Shown one piece after another: positions 45,955 through 55,552 of a DNA stretch of 64,000 bases; the stretch's first letter is position 1; every line of letters begins with the position of its first letter. The position numbers and the translations under genes are program-made. Under the pieces are notes generated by a model. It was not told the origin of the DNA and searched no databases. It saw only the letters and a program-made list of their open reading frames with translations. Where the stretch lies: NCBI RefSeq assembly GCF_002176815.1, contig NZ_CP021649.1, positions 119,062 to 183,061 on the forward strand. Direction: 5' to 3'. This DNA comes from Acidovorax sp. T1 (GTDB taxonomy: Bacteria > Pseudomonadota > Gammaproteobacteria > Burkholderiales > Burkholderiaceae_C).

Positions 45955-46631
45955 GGCGGCAGCTTAGTGCGCCTTCACGAGTGCTGCAATAATGTAATGA
46001 TCTCTACAAGTTCATGAACTTCTTGATGTCTGTTGCATAGAAGTACAGGCAGCTCGCGTCGTTGGACGCACGGTCTGTTGAGTGGCCGCTTCTCGACGCA
46101 CGCATTCAGAGGGTGTACGAGCGGGAGGCCGGGTGCCATACCTGGCTTTGGGCCAACGATGTACCTCATCGCCGATAGGTGGCGGTGGATGATCGATCGT
46201 GGCTATATCGGTCGTTCTGCAAGTCGTTGTTTTTGGCCGATGGGCGAACGGGACTCACGCAAGCCACCGGTTCACAACTGACAGCTCGTCTCTAAACCAC
46301 ACTTTGAAAAGACTCCCAGGAGGGCAGACCACCTGACATCAGAAAACACCAATCCAGGGTTAACCCTAGTATCCTAATCGGGTAATCTGCACCGAAAGTG
46401 ACATCACCCTCAACTGGCGGATGCCGGGGCAACTCTCGAGGGGCCAACGGAATAATCTGTGCACTGAGCGCCAACTCCGCTGAGCACCCAATAGCCTACT
46501 AAATTTATCTGGTATTTCCTTTTTTGCACGAAGTGAATGAAAGGGCGAAATGCAGGGGTAAGTTAAGTTGTTGATTTATATAGTGCATCTTTCCGATTTT
46601 GCAGACGGAAATGCAAAAGCACGAAATAGGG
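45955..46631. other. Non-coding stretch between chrB and the transposase gene
   Basis: About 680 bases with no convincing gene; the two short frames inside lack family features. It is more AT-rich towards 46,500. The perfect 12-base palindrome AGGGTTAACCCT lies at 46356-46367. It must contain the chrB promoter at its left end. The sequence may be remnant DNA at a junction where chr cargo was captured. Confidence 0.5.
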
Positions 46632-49592
46632 TTACTTCTCGGCGCGTTTTGCGGGGGCGCGTTTCGAGGCCATTTCCCCCTTCAAAAGCACGCTTGCATA
46701 CCGGGCCACGCTGAAGCTCATGGTGCCCCGAAAGTTGATGTGCCCGAAGTGGACGGGGCCGATTCGGCGCAAGATGCTGTCGTCAATGCGCTGCCCGCTG
46801 GACTTCAGACGATCCACGGTTTCCTGCAGTTTCATCGTGTTCCAGCCGATCACGACGTTCGTCAAGAGCGCATGTGATCCCGAAATCGACTTGAGTTCAT
46901 CGCGGCGGCGGCCTCTTTCGGCGGTGATTCGGCCGTAGTAGATGGCCCGCTGAAGGAGGTGCACCGACTCACCGCGGTTGAGCAAAGTGTGGATTTCCCG
47001 CCGGAAGACGTCGTTGGTGAAAAAGTCGCACAGGAACACCGATCGCAGTAGGCGGCCGTACTGGTCCAGGCAGCGGCGGACGTCGTCCCCAGCAGCTGCG
47101 CTCCCGTGGCGGGTCAACGCCCAAGCGACGCTTACGCGACCAGACTTGATTGAGGCAATGAGGCGCATGGTCTGATCCCAGCCTTCCCGCATGGCTTTTT
47201 CGGTGATGGCCGGTATGGCGACTCTCTCAAGTGCCTCCGACACCTTGATCGAGCGGGGCGTCCATATCTTGCGGTCGGGCAGCCCCGCCAATTGGGGACA
47301 CAAGTCGAACTTCAGCAGCTTGGCCACGCTCATGCCGGAGTAGGTGTAGCCGTGGGTGTCCACCGCCAAAAGGTCGACCTTGATGCGGTCTTCGCTGGTC
47401 GAGTTGTAGGCTTCGATCCCATGCACTGCGGGCGCGTCCTGGCGCGTCAACAACACGATGGGTTGGTCAAAGATGACCGGGTAGCTACCCAGGATATGGG
47501 TGTAGATGCCCGCCGCCGCAGTCTTGCGACGGGGATCGGTGCGGGCAATGGACAGGTGGCGAGTTGCGTCGAGCGCCATCATGTCCGAGGAGGCCTTCTT
47601 CCCATCGCTCCACAGCTTGACGATCGGAAACCGCTGCTGGAATGACACCACGCTGTCGTTGGCTGAGCGCAGCCGGCCAGGCGCCTCCAGCATACGCATG
47701 GCGGCCGACACGCGACTGACGGGCACGCCGGGAATCATGGCTGCTGCCGCCTTGGCGTCGATCTCTGTGCCGTGCGCGAGCAATCCTGCATACAGCGCAA
47801 TGAGTTCATCGGCGTCTTCCGGCTGGCGGCCCAGCAGCATGGTGCTGATTTGGGTCCGACTGTCGATCTCCAAAATGACGTCCGGTAGCTGGGTTGCGCC
47901 AATCAAGTCGCTCAGGCGTTGGTTCGTGTGTCGAAGCTCCGGGTCCTCCTCAGCTGCGCGTATCGCCGGTATACGCACGCACCCGTGTTCATCGATCTCA
48001 AGCAGGCCTTCTTCAAGCCCGATCTCCACATCGGCAAGGCCGGCACGCAGTAGCTCGTACTGGAGGTCAAGCGCTTTGCGCGGATCCAATTCCAGACCGT
48101 AGGCTTCGCAGAGAGCGATCTTGTCGCGTTCCCACTCGTCCTGGGGGATAAGCAAGCTCGCCTTGCTCTGATAGGTTGCGCTGTGGTTCACATACAGACT
48201 TCCGCCCCGCAGACCTTTGCTGATGCGCATCAAAGCGCAACCTTCGAAGGCTCTGAGGGCGGCCTTTCGATCCGGCACCTGAAGCAGTGGGCGCCATTTT
48301 GGTTCGACCAACGAAATGTCGAAGTCAACCGGCAGTTCCTTGGCGCCTGCAGCGCGAAGTGCCTGCAATGCCGAAACCAGCTTACCGTCGGCGTGCTCGG
48401 GATCTCCCCGCAGGTCCAGGCAGTTCATGCCATCAAGGACCGTGCGAACGCGTGCGCTCTGCTCGGTCAAGGTTTCCCTGACAACCTCAGCATGGCTGAC
48501 GGGCGGACGGCCCAGCATGTCATCGGCCAGCGCCGTGATGGCTGCCAGCCGTTCATGGGCATCGCGCGCGCTGTCCGCAGCAATGTCCCGCATCGATTCA
48601 ATGGAATGGCGGTACTCGATTGCGCGCTGTGCCTGTTTGGCCTGGACGCGTTTGGTGCCTGAGCGGACGATGTCGTTGGTGTGCCGGTTGTTCCGAAAAA
48701 TCGCCTCGTCACTAAGCTCGCCGAGCAGGTGTTTGAGAAAGCACACGATCTCGATCGAGCGGGTACCCTCGATGCGGCGGGCGGTTTCGGAGGGCGGCCG
48801 ATTGACCACGGCCTGGGCGAACGCATGGATGCGCCCAATCGAGAGCCCTTGCAGGTCCCACAGGTGCACGCCCAGTGTTTTGAGAGCATCAATGCGTGAG
48901 TTCACCCCTTTGAGGCCCTTCACCCCATGTTTGCCGGCCGATTGCTTCAACCACTCCAGCAACGAGATGCCAGGAGTCGGACTCTCTTCGTGCATGACCT
49001 TGAGCACCGCGCGAAGTCGTACTGGAGTGACCGCTGCTCGAATTGTTGCCAGGGCCAGGTTCTCGACAACCTGAAACGCAGATCGGGCCAGGTCGAGCAC
49101 CACACGCTGGCCTGGCAGGACGATCCTGTTGTCGAAGAGCCATTCCTGCGCGCAGGCGAGGAGGTCATCGACGGAGGAGGCGTCGATCGCCTGCTGGGAC
49201 AAGGCTGCCTGTAAGCGTGCCTCGGCGTTGGAGTCGTAGGTAGAGAAGAGGAGTTGTTCTCGAACCCAAGCCCTATGGTTGCTGATGGTCCGGTCGGCAT
49301 TCGAGTACAGCGACTTGAGGGAGGCAATCGCGGTCGAGTGGATGCCCAGTTGCTCGCACAGCATTGTCAACATCGCACTCGGCATCTTGAGCGCGGCATC
49401 GGCATTCCTGCCAGTCAGCGCGAGGAACGACAGCTGCACGGCCAGTCCCAGGTGGTAGCGCTTCGCGTAGCCACTGTTCCTGATCTCCCTGATCAACTCG
49501 TCCGGTAGACGGCAGTGCAGCTGCACGTCATCCGCATTCATGCCAGACGGCAGCTTTTCGTAGCCTACGAATCTGTATCGGTAGCTCGACAT
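46632..49592 (-). CDS. tnpA: Tn3-family transposase of the 31-kb transposon (Tn4651 type)
   Basis: A 986-residue transposase. The N-terminal DNA-binding region (RNSGYAKRYHLGLAVQLSFL) is followed by the catalytic domain with Asp in KASSDMMALDATR, Asp in LAVDTHGYTYSG and Glu in LLNRGESVHL, plus the fold motif NTMKLQ. The basic C-terminal tail is MASKRAPAKRAEK. The gene ends 110 bases from the right terminus, and is clearly different from the IS1071 transposase. With TnpS and TnpT it marks the element as a self-mobile Tn4651-type transposon. Complete. Confidence 0.95.
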   Translation of the reverse strand: MSSYRYRFVGYEKLPSGMNADDVQLHCRLPDELIREIRNSGYAKRYHLGLAVQLSFLALTGRNADAALKMPSAMLTMLCEQLGIHSTAIASLKSLYSNADRTISNHRAWVREQLLFSTYDSNAEARLQAALSQQAIDASSVDDLLACAQEWLFDNRIVLPGQRVVLDLARSAFQVVENLALATIRAAVTPVRLRAVLKVMHEESPTPGISLLEWLKQSAGKHGVKGLKGVNSRIDALKTLGVHLWDLQGLSIGRIHAFAQAVVNRPPSETARRIEGTRSIEIVCFLKHLLGELSDEAIFRNNRHTNDIVRSGTKRVQAKQAQRAIEYRHSIESMRDIAADSARDAHERLAAITALADDMLGRPPVSHAEVVRETLTEQSARVRTVLDGMNCLDLRGDPEHADGKLVSALQALRAAGAKELPVDFDISLVEPKWRPLLQVPDRKAALRAFEGCALMRISKGLRGGSLYVNHSATYQSKASLLIPQDEWERDKIALCEAYGLELDPRKALDLQYELLRAGLADVEIGLEEGLLEIDEHGCVRIPAIRAAEEDPELRHTNQRLSDLIGATQLPDVILEIDSRTQISTMLLGRQPEDADELIALYAGLLAHGTEIDAKAAAAMIPGVPVSRVSAAMRMLEAPGRLRSANDSVVSFQQRFPIVKLWSDGKKASSDMMALDATRHLSIARTDPRRKTAAAGIYTHILGSYPVIFDQPIVLLTRQDAPAVHGIEAYNSTSEDRIKVDLLAVDTHGYTYSGMSVAKLLKFDLCPQLAGLPDRKIWTPRSIKVSEALERVAIPAITEKAMREGWDQTMRLIASIKSGRVSVAWALTRHGSAAAGDDVRRCLDQYGRLLRSVFLCDFFTNDVFRREIHTLLNRGESVHLLQRAIYYGRITAERGRRRDELKSISGSHALLTNVVIGWNTMKLQETVDRLKSSGQRIDDSILRRIGPVHFGHINFRGTMSFSVARYASVLLKGEMASKRAPAKRAEK

Positions 49593-49663
49593 CAGCGTTC
49601 TCCTTCGCTCCGGGGAACACTATAAATCGCAGCTAAGTTGTTGTCGCCAGAGGCTTATTTGGA

Positions 49664-49701
49664 GATGGATTCCGAAATTGCACGGAAACCGAGACTACCC
49701 C
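49664..49701 (-). repeat. Right terminal inverted repeat of the 31-kb transposon
   Basis: Read on the minus strand it begins GGGGTAGTCTCGGTTTCCGT, the partner of the left repeat at 18415. It is followed directly by GCATA. Confidence 0.92.
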
Positions 49702-51173
49702 GCATAGTGTTTCTTGGACTCTGCCTGCCAACGCTCGTCCGTGAAGAACAAGCGCGCACGACCCCGAAAGCTCAGGCTGTGCTCAATCCAGACCGAGCCA
49801 TTGCGCACCGCGCGGCGCAGGGCAAACAGGGTGGCCACCTCCAACGCCTGAAACGCCCGTTCCCGGTCTGGGCTGGAGATCGAAACCTGCCAGATCATTC
49901 CCAGACTTGGTGCCACCACTTCAACTGGCAGCTTTCTGGATCCTTTGAGATATAAAGCTTGCAGCTTGGCAAGGTACTCGATGGCAGGATGCTCGCCGGT
50001 GGCCTGCCAGGGCAGCTTTGCAATGGCGACGAGCAACGACCGCACGGGGCGAATTCCATCAATCAATCCCTCGCGGACCAGGGAGGCCCTGCTCGGTGGT
50101 TTGCGTTTCTGGGTTTCGGTGATCAAGGCTTCAAGACGGGCACGCAACTCAGCATCTGGCACCGCACCTTGCGCGCTCAAGGCAACAAGTTCGCCGAGCA
50201 GCGTTTTGTACATTGCGGCCCAATTGACGGTAGCGGGGACATCGGCGGCAGCCTGACGCCACAGATCGGCGATCCGGCGCTGCACCATAAGGATCAACTG
50301 GTCTGTGGTGGTGAACAGGCAATACCGAAGAAAGCATGCGACCTCCACGGTGCGCGCTGGCTCTTTGATCTTGGCTCCGGCTGAGGGCGGCCTGGAGACA
50401 AGTCGGCGCGCGTAGCGGCGCAAGATGAGATCGGGGATGTCTGCCAGGTGCTTATGAACGTCCAGCGTGTAAAGCAGGTCGATGCGCTCCAGTACCTCGC
50501 TGATTTGGCGGGTTGAGTGTTTCGCCGGTGCAGCCCATAGCCAACTCTGCTGGGTTTGTCCATCTGGGCGCAGCTCTGAAACTGAGGCTCGCCAGCGATC
50601 AAGTGTTGCTGGATCAACGCTGGCGGCGATGGCGGTGCCTGTTTCAACTTCAAGCTGGGCAAGTGCCGCCGCAATCAGTGTCCGAATTGCCCGCTCGTGC
50701 ACGATCACCAGCTTGTTCTTGTACAGCCATTGACGCGCCCGCACGAGTAGCTGATCGCGGTCGGCGCAGCGCGCCACTTCGTCGCGCAGTTCACGTACCA
50801 GTGAGCGGCGCTGGTGCTCGCTCATCCACTGGAATCCAAGGACCGTGCAGGCTACTTGTTGGTGATCGAATAGCGTGCGCCCGCGTTCATACATGGCTCT
50901 CAGCGAGGCGACTTCTGGTGCTGCAATGCCAAGCTCGTTGCCAAGGTGGCGCCACAAGGCTACTGGAATTACCCGAAAGGCACCGAGCAAACGCCCACTC
51001 ATGCGCAGGAAACCAATATGGAGCGCCAGACCAAGCTTGTGGGAATCACCTCGGCGTGCATTGATTGCGTCGCGCTCGGCACCATCGAAGGTGAAAAATG
51101 CCTTCATCTCGAAGTCGCTGATATCGCGGGGGAGCCCACGCATCCCCAAAAACGTTGTGTGCCAACCCTGCAT
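49695..51173 (-). pseudogene. tnpA: IS1071 transposase, N-terminal fragment
   Basis: From ATG 51173 it encodes the first about 490 residues of the IS1071 transposase (FLGMRGLPRDISDFEMKAFF onwards), identical to copy 2, and stops two codons into the inverted repeat of the nested transposon (KKHYAG then stop). It has the DNA-binding region without the catalytic one. If translated, it could in principle bind IS1071 ends without catalysis. Confidence 0.95.
49702..49706. repeat. Target-site duplication GCATA, right
   Basis: It is the second copy of the five bases duplicated when the 31-kb transposon entered IS1071; the first is 18410-18414. Confidence 0.97.
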
Positions 51174-51318
51174 CGTGAACCTCAAAAGTGGGAGGCCACC
51201 ATACCCGTTTACAAAGCGAACAGGAAAGTCAATGAAATCAACGGTCTACCCAGACCACCCCCGCGCCAGTGCTAGCTTTGCGTACCGTCACTTATTGCAC
51301 TGAAAACGAGGAGACCCC
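49707..51318 (-). mobile_element. IS1071 copy 1, right piece (tnpA 5' side)
   Basis: It continues IS1071 copy 1 beyond the nested transposon and ends at the terminal repeat (51209-51318), whose outermost bases read AACGAGGAGACCCC on the plus strand. Together with 16823-18414 it makes 3,204 bases. Confidence 0.95.
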
Positions 51319-52110
51319 GATCATCTCGAACGCGATCGGCACAACACCGTTCGCAGCCGCAATGCGCGACTGGCCGCGCTGCGCTCGTTCCTGAAGTTCG
51401 CGGCCCGGCGAGACGTGACGGCACTTCACGTCGTCGAGCATGCGCTCGGCGTGCCGATGAAGCGCTTCGAGCGGCCGATGTTCGAGTTCCTGACACGCGA
51501 GGAGATGCTGGCCGTGATCGGCGCGCCAGGAGCGGATTGGGTGGGCCAGCGAGACAAGCTGCTGCTGGCCCTGCTGTACAACACCGGTGCCCGCGTGTCG
51601 GAGGCAATCGGCGTAAAAGTGGGCGACGTCGTGCTGGCACCCGCCGCCTGTGTGCATCTGCATGGCAAGGGACGCAAGCAGCGGTCGGTGCCGCTCTGGC
51701 GATCGACGGTCAAGGTGATCCGCGCCTGGCTGAAGTTCAACCCGGACCTGACTTCCACGTCGGCGCTGCTGCCAAACCGTGGCGGACAGGCGATGACGCG
51801 GTCCAACGTGACGCAGCGCCTGGCATTGGCCGTCAAGACCGCGGCGCTCACGACGCCGAGCCTGGACGGGAGAACGATCTCTCCGCACTGCCTGAGGCAT
51901 TCGACGGCCATGCACCTTCTGCAGTCGGGCGTGGACGTCACCGTGATCGCACTGTGGCTTGGACACGAGAGTCCGGCGACGACACACCAGTATGTAGAGG
52001 CCGATCTCGCCATGAAGGAAAAGGCACTGGCCAGGCTTCAGGATCCCAATGTGGTCCCACAGCGGTTCCGGGCAGACGACGATCTGTTGAAGTTCCTCAA
52101 GACCTTGTGA
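51319..52110 (+). pseudogene. Tyrosine recombinase truncated at its 5' end by IS1071
   Basis: The frame is open from the IS1071 boundary at 51319, before the GTG at 51415, so the gene lost its front when IS1071 inserted. The remainder has part of the core-binding domain (NARLAALRSFLKFAARRD) and a complete catalytic domain: Arg in NTGARVSEAIGV, Lys in LHGKGRKQRSVPL, HCLRHSTAMHLLQ, LGHESPATTHQY with the Tyr. It resembles recombinases of multi-recombinase units such as RIT elements. A palindrome 95 bases downstream fits that, but the assignment is inferred. Confidence 0.8.
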
Positions 52111-52687
52111 TTACGTGCAGTTCAAAGACGCGACCGCAGCCCTCTTGCGAGGGCAGCGACGCCGCGCTGCCGGACTAACTGTGCATAACTGCGTGCTGTG
52201 CATAACGCTGCTTATGGAGAACTCTCCATAAGCAGCGGTTGCTGCCGTTCGAGTTTTCAACGTGAATGCCCTTGGCGTGCCGGATTGCGATCACTCCTAT
52301 TCATGCATCGTGGTAATGCGCAGAGACAGGTTTCAGGCGCGCAGTTGACATTGCTAGAGAGTTGACAACAGCGTGCAGAGATCTGCAAGCTCGACGAGCA
52401 AGACTGCAGCAGCATCAAGCATGGTGCGATCAATCACCTGGGCGTGTCGCCAGCGTTGATGGCTTACCGCGAGCACAAGGCCATGCTGGGCAAGACTTAG
52501 GCCGGCGAGAAGTTCCCGGCGGTTGTGATGATGGGGGCTGGCTGGATGGTGGTCCCCGACATCAAACCAGGCAAGTGATGGTGAGTGGCTGACCCGCCCT
52601 GGGTCAGCCACTCAGTCGGGATCGCTGTTTGCAGGTGATCCCGTCCTTTTTGTCAGTTGGCGCAACAGCGCTGTGGCCAACCAGCCA
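52111..52687. other. Spacer after the recombinase, with hairpin and decayed coding remnants
   Basis: Contains direct repeats of CTGTGCATAAC (52179 and 52196), the hairpin described separately, and a plus-strand frame (52366-52500) reading KLDEQDCSSIKHGAINHLG and ending at a TAG. The remnant is too short to identify. No intact gene is present. It probably marks the edge of an older element next to the sulfite-oxidation genes. Confidence 0.5.
52206..52237. repeat. Perfect 15-bp palindrome (hairpin)
   Basis: CGCTGCTTATGGAGA, two bases, then TCTCCATAAGCAGCG: a perfect inverted repeat. No T-run follows, so an intrinsic terminator is unlikely; a recombination or end site of the adjacent recombinase element is more likely. 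Confidence 0.85.
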
Positions 52688-53035
52688 TCACTTTGATCCA
52701 CCCGAAGCCTTGGCCACGTAGGCCGCCAGGGCGGCAATTTGCGCATCACTGAGTTTGCCGTTGTAGGACGGCATCTGCCCAATGCCGTTGCGCAGCGCGG
52801 TGGCCACGCGCTTGGCATCGGGCTTGAGCTCGTCCAGGCTGGGGCCCACGGCGCCTTCGGCTCCCGCGTCCTTGAGCGCATGGCACAGGGCGCAGGCAGG
52901 CACCGCGCCTTGGCCGAACAACACCTTGCCTTGTTGAAGTTGCGCGGCATCGTCGGCGGCGTGCACGGGCAGCACTGTGAATGCCAACGACCACAGGGCA
53001 GCGACCAACGCGTGTTTTTGGATTGTGCGCTTCAT
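52688..53035 (-). CDS. sorB: SorB-like c-type cytochrome
   Basis: 115 residues from ATG 53035, which overlaps the stop of the sulfite dehydrogenase gene (ATGA). A signal peptide (MKRTIQKHALVAALWSLAFTVLPVHA) precedes a single class-I cytochrome c fold: heme site CALCH and axial Met in IGQMPSYNGKLSDAQI. It would accept electrons from the molybdenum subunit in the periplasm and pass them to the respiratory chain, as SorB does for SorA. Last gene of the minus-strand run. Confidence 0.85.
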   Translation of the reverse strand: MKRTIQKHALVAALWSLAFTVLPVHAADDAAQLQQGKVLFGQGAVPACALCHALKDAGAEGAVGPSLDELKPDAKRVATALRNGIGQMPSYNGKLSDAQIAALAAYVAKASGGSK

Positions 53036-54264
53036 GCCACGCTCACTTTCACGGCGTGGTCGGCCCAGCTGGTGTTGTTGTAGCCGCCCGCGTTTTCCAT
53101 GCGTTGTTCGGGCTGCACGTTGCCTGCGGTGTCGGTGGCTCGGCTCGCCAGGGTGAACTGGCCCGCCGGCAGGCGCGCCGCAAAAACAAACTGCCGCCAC
53201 GCAAAGCGGCCGAGGTCGGGCCCCACCATGCGCGCGAGCTGCCAGGTTTTTCCGCCGTCCAGAGAAACCTCGACCTTGGCCACCGCGTTCATGCCGCCAA
53301 ACGCCACGCCATGGATCTGTGTGTCACCCGCTTTAAGCGGGGCGCCGTCCGTGCCGGGACCGTTGATCCACGACTTCACCGTCATTTCCTGCACCGATGG
53401 CTGCGACGGGTCGCCCTTCGCGCCGGGCGGTGAAATGCGGTAGCCGTGCGACATGATGCGTGCGTCGGTCTCCTGAGCGGTGAAGGCCAGGCGTTTGACG
53501 TACTTGATGTTGTTCACGCCCGTGTAACCCGGCACGATCAAGCGCAGTGGGCCGCCGTGGGCCAGCGAAATCGGCACACCGTTCATTTCCCAGGCCAGCA
53601 GGGCATCGGCGAGTGCGGCAGCAGGCACCGAGCGTTCCACGATCACGCTCTTGGGGTCCAGTCCATCGGGGAGTTTTTCGCCGCCTGTGCCGGTGAGGTA
53701 GGCCATGCCGGCCTCCACGCCGCCCAGGGCATCCACCACCCAGCGCACCGGCACACCGCTCCACACCACACAGCCTGCTGCGCCCACTTGCCAAGGCGTT
53801 CCACTGGGCTTGTTGGGGAAGTAGCCGCGTCCGTTGCCAGAGCATTGCAACACCATCGCCGTGGTCTCGATGCCTATGCGCTTGAGGTCGCCCAGCGTGA
53901 GTTTGCGCGGGTTCTTCACCCCCTCGATGTTGATCTCCCAGGCATCGCGGTTGCCCAGGATCGAGGCGTCGGGCGCGGGCAGGTTGTTGCGGATGTAGAG
54001 CTGCTCGGACGGCGTGATTACGCTGGTGCCGAACACACTGCGCTTGGTCTCAATGGTGGTGCTGCTGTGCACGATCAGGCTGGCCGGGTCCTTCCAGCCC
54101 ACGTACGCTGGCAGAGGCTTGGCAGCACCGGCCAAGGCGACGGGCGCGGTCTCACCAGCAGCGGCTGCGGTGCGGCCAAAGCTGGCCAGACCAACGGCAG
54201 CCAAAGCAGCGCCGCTGCCGGCCAGCAGGTGGCGCCGGGGGAGCGAGGTGGGTTGTTGGTTCAT
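53032..54264 (-). CDS. sorA: SorA-like periplasmic sulfite dehydrogenase (molybdopterin)
   Basis: A 410-residue protein. A Tat signal (SLPRRHLLAGSGAALAAVGL) exports it folded. The molybdopterin domain has the active Cys in VLQCSGNGRGYF, and the dimerisation domain follows from about residue 290 (VSLDGGKTWQLARM, and QPEQRMENAGGYNNTSW). This is the sulfite oxidase family, bacterial SorA/SoxC side, oxidising sulfite to sulfate. A separate cytochrome gene follows with a four-base overlap. SoxC is an alternative, but the other sox genes are absent. Confidence 0.9.
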   Translation of the reverse strand: MNQQPTSLPRRHLLAGSGAALAAVGLASFGRTAAAAGETAPVALAGAAKPLPAYVGWKDPASLIVHSSTTIETKRSVFGTSVITPSEQLYIRNNLPAPDASILGNRDAWEINIEGVKNPRKLTLGDLKRIGIETTAMVLQCSGNGRGYFPNKPSGTPWQVGAAGCVVWSGVPVRWVVDALGGVEAGMAYLTGTGGEKLPDGLDPKSVIVERSVPAAALADALLAWEMNGVPISLAHGGPLRLIVPGYTGVNNIKYVKRLAFTAQETDARIMSHGYRISPPGAKGDPSQPSVQEMTVKSWINGPGTDGAPLKAGDTQIHGVAFGGMNAVAKVEVSLDGGKTWQLARMVGPDLGRFAWRQFVFAARLPAGQFTLASRATDTAGNVQPEQRMENAGGYNNTSWADHAVKVSVA

Positions 54265-54349
54265 TTCTGGGGTCTCCGGTGGTTGGGCGTCGTGCGCCGG
54301 TTGGGGTGAAAGGGGTGAGCGGTTGATTCGTTGACAGGGACGCGGTGCC

Positions 54350-54952
54350 TCAGCCTGGCCCGGACACGGGAGGTGCCTGCAGTGCCGTCTGCGCGACCGC
54401 CAGTGCCTTCTTTTTCTGGGCCACCAGCAACAAGGGCTTGCCCTCGCGCGAGCGGATCACCTTCCAGTGCACGTTGCTCCACCAGCCGCTGGCCTCGCGC
54501 AGGTCCACAGACTGGTCAAAGGCATACACCGTCACCATGCCGCCCTTCTCGAAGAACGTGGTGAGGTGGTAAGCGAGGTGACCTTCGATATCGCATGGCC
54601 GCATGAGTTGGGGAAACCCGGGCACCACGTTGGCGTCCCGCATGCCCAGGTGCATGAGCAACTGGCGCTGCTCCATGAAACTGCCCCGCAAGCTGCGCTC
54701 GTGGTATTCGTGGTCGATCGCGTCGCGCACCATCGCTGGCGGTCGCACGGCGAGCACCCCGCCGCTGGTGCCACCGGCCAGCAAAAGCGCAGCCAGAAAA
54801 CGCTGCAAGCCGCGTCGCGCCAGCAGCGGCTGCGGCTTTCGGTACAGGTGTGCCGGTGCGTCGCTGGCCTCGAAGGCGATCGCCAACTCGGCGCGCGCGC
54901 GCAAATCGAATTCGCTGTCGGGCAGGAAAGGCGCGTCGGTATCGGGGCTCAT
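54350..54952 (-). CDS. Membrane-anchored protein, possible anti-sigma factor (DUF3379-like)
   Basis: A 200-residue protein overlapping the upstream ECF sigma gene by four bases (ATGA). Residues 1-60 are cytosolic and acidic; a single membrane helix (FLAALLLAGGTSGGVLAV) follows at about 66-85; the rest is a periplasmic domain with EGHLAYHLTTFFEKGGMVTVYAFDQ. The single-pass layout and position after a sigma-factor gene are those of an anti-sigma factor, and the periplasmic part resembles DUF3379. Function inferred. Confidence 0.65.
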   Translation of the reverse strand: MSPDTDAPFLPDSEFDLRARAELAIAFEASDAPAHLYRKPQPLLARRGLQRFLAALLLAGGTSGGVLAVRPPAMVRDAIDHEYHERSLRGSFMEQRQLLMHLGMRDANVVPGFPQLMRPCDIEGHLAYHLTTFFEKGGMVTVYAFDQSVDLREASGWWSNVHWKVIRSREGKPLLLVAQKKKALAVAQTALQAPPVSGPG

Positions 54953-55482
54953 GTCTTGGTCCTGCGAAACGGGGTAACGTTGACATCGGCCTTGGGTGTC
55001 GCAGGTACCCCCATGGCCAGCTTCAAAGCGTCGCGCGCACGGGCTAGGCGCGACAACACCGTGCCGGGCGCGATCTCCAGCGCCTCGGCCATCTGGGCGG
55101 TGGGCATGTCGTCGAAATAAAACAGCACCAGCACCTCGCGGTGGATGGGCGCCAGGCGCGCGAGCGCCTTGACGACATCGAGTTTGTCGTCCAGCCCCGC
55201 GTCGGGCGCCGCTTGCTCGGGCTGCTCTTCATCGTCCAGCGACTGCATGCTGGGTGCGGCCTGGCGAAAGGCGGCGCGGCGCATGATCTGAAAGAGCCAA
55301 GCCCGTGCCAGCGCAGCGTCGCGCAGTTGCTCCCGGTGCTTCCAGGCGTTGGCAAAACAGTCTTGCACCACGTCTTCGGCAATGGCGCGCGAACCAGTGA
55401 GCGCCCACGCACTGCGCAGCAAAAAAAGGTAGTGCTCACGCACCCATTGGTTATAGCGGGACTCGGCAGACTGGAACAGCAT
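54949..55482 (-). CDS. ECF-type RNA polymerase sigma factor
   Basis: About 177 residues from ATG 55482 (a TTG three codons earlier is possible). Region 2: EHYLFLLRSAWALTGSRAIAEDVVQDCFANAWKH. Region 4: LARLAPIHREVLVLFYFDDMPTAQMAEALEIAPGTVLSRL, a helix-turn-helix. It would direct transcription from ECF promoters in response to a signal sensed by the membrane protein encoded next. It lies upstream of the sulfite dehydrogenase genes, which it may control. Confidence 0.88.
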   Translation of the reverse strand: MLFQSAESRYNQWVREHYLFLLRSAWALTGSRAIAEDVVQDCFANAWKHREQLRDAALARAWLFQIMRRAAFRQAAPSMQSLDDEEQPEQAAPDAGLDDKLDVVKALARLAPIHREVLVLFYFDDMPTAQMAEALEIAPGTVLSRLARARDALKLAMGVPATPKADVNVTPFRRTKT

Positions 55483-55552
55483 GGTGATCAAGAGCGCTGC
55501 GTGGCTTGGTTCATTCCGTGGCGCTCATCGGTACTTTCCCTAGGGCTGTCGA

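Larger units (their letters stand above)
18415..49701. mobile_element. Tn4651-type Tn3-family transposon, 31,287 bp, with defence and metal cargo
   Basis: Bounded by inverted repeats starting GGGGTA-TCTCGGTTT and flanked by the duplication GCATA inside IS1071 copy 1. It encodes a Tn3-family transposase at the right end and a divergent TnpS/TnpT resolution pair with a dyad site. Cargo in order: H-NS-like protein, HNH protein, IetAS, Shedu, RND metal efflux operon, chromate operon. Two IS21-family copies have inserted within it. All modules needed for transposition and cointegrate resolution look intact. Confidence 0.93.

Noticed and set aside
46033..46281. An 82-codon frame in the chrB-tnpA spacer
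   Set aside because: No ribosome-binding site, no family, and composition unlike the neighbouring genes.
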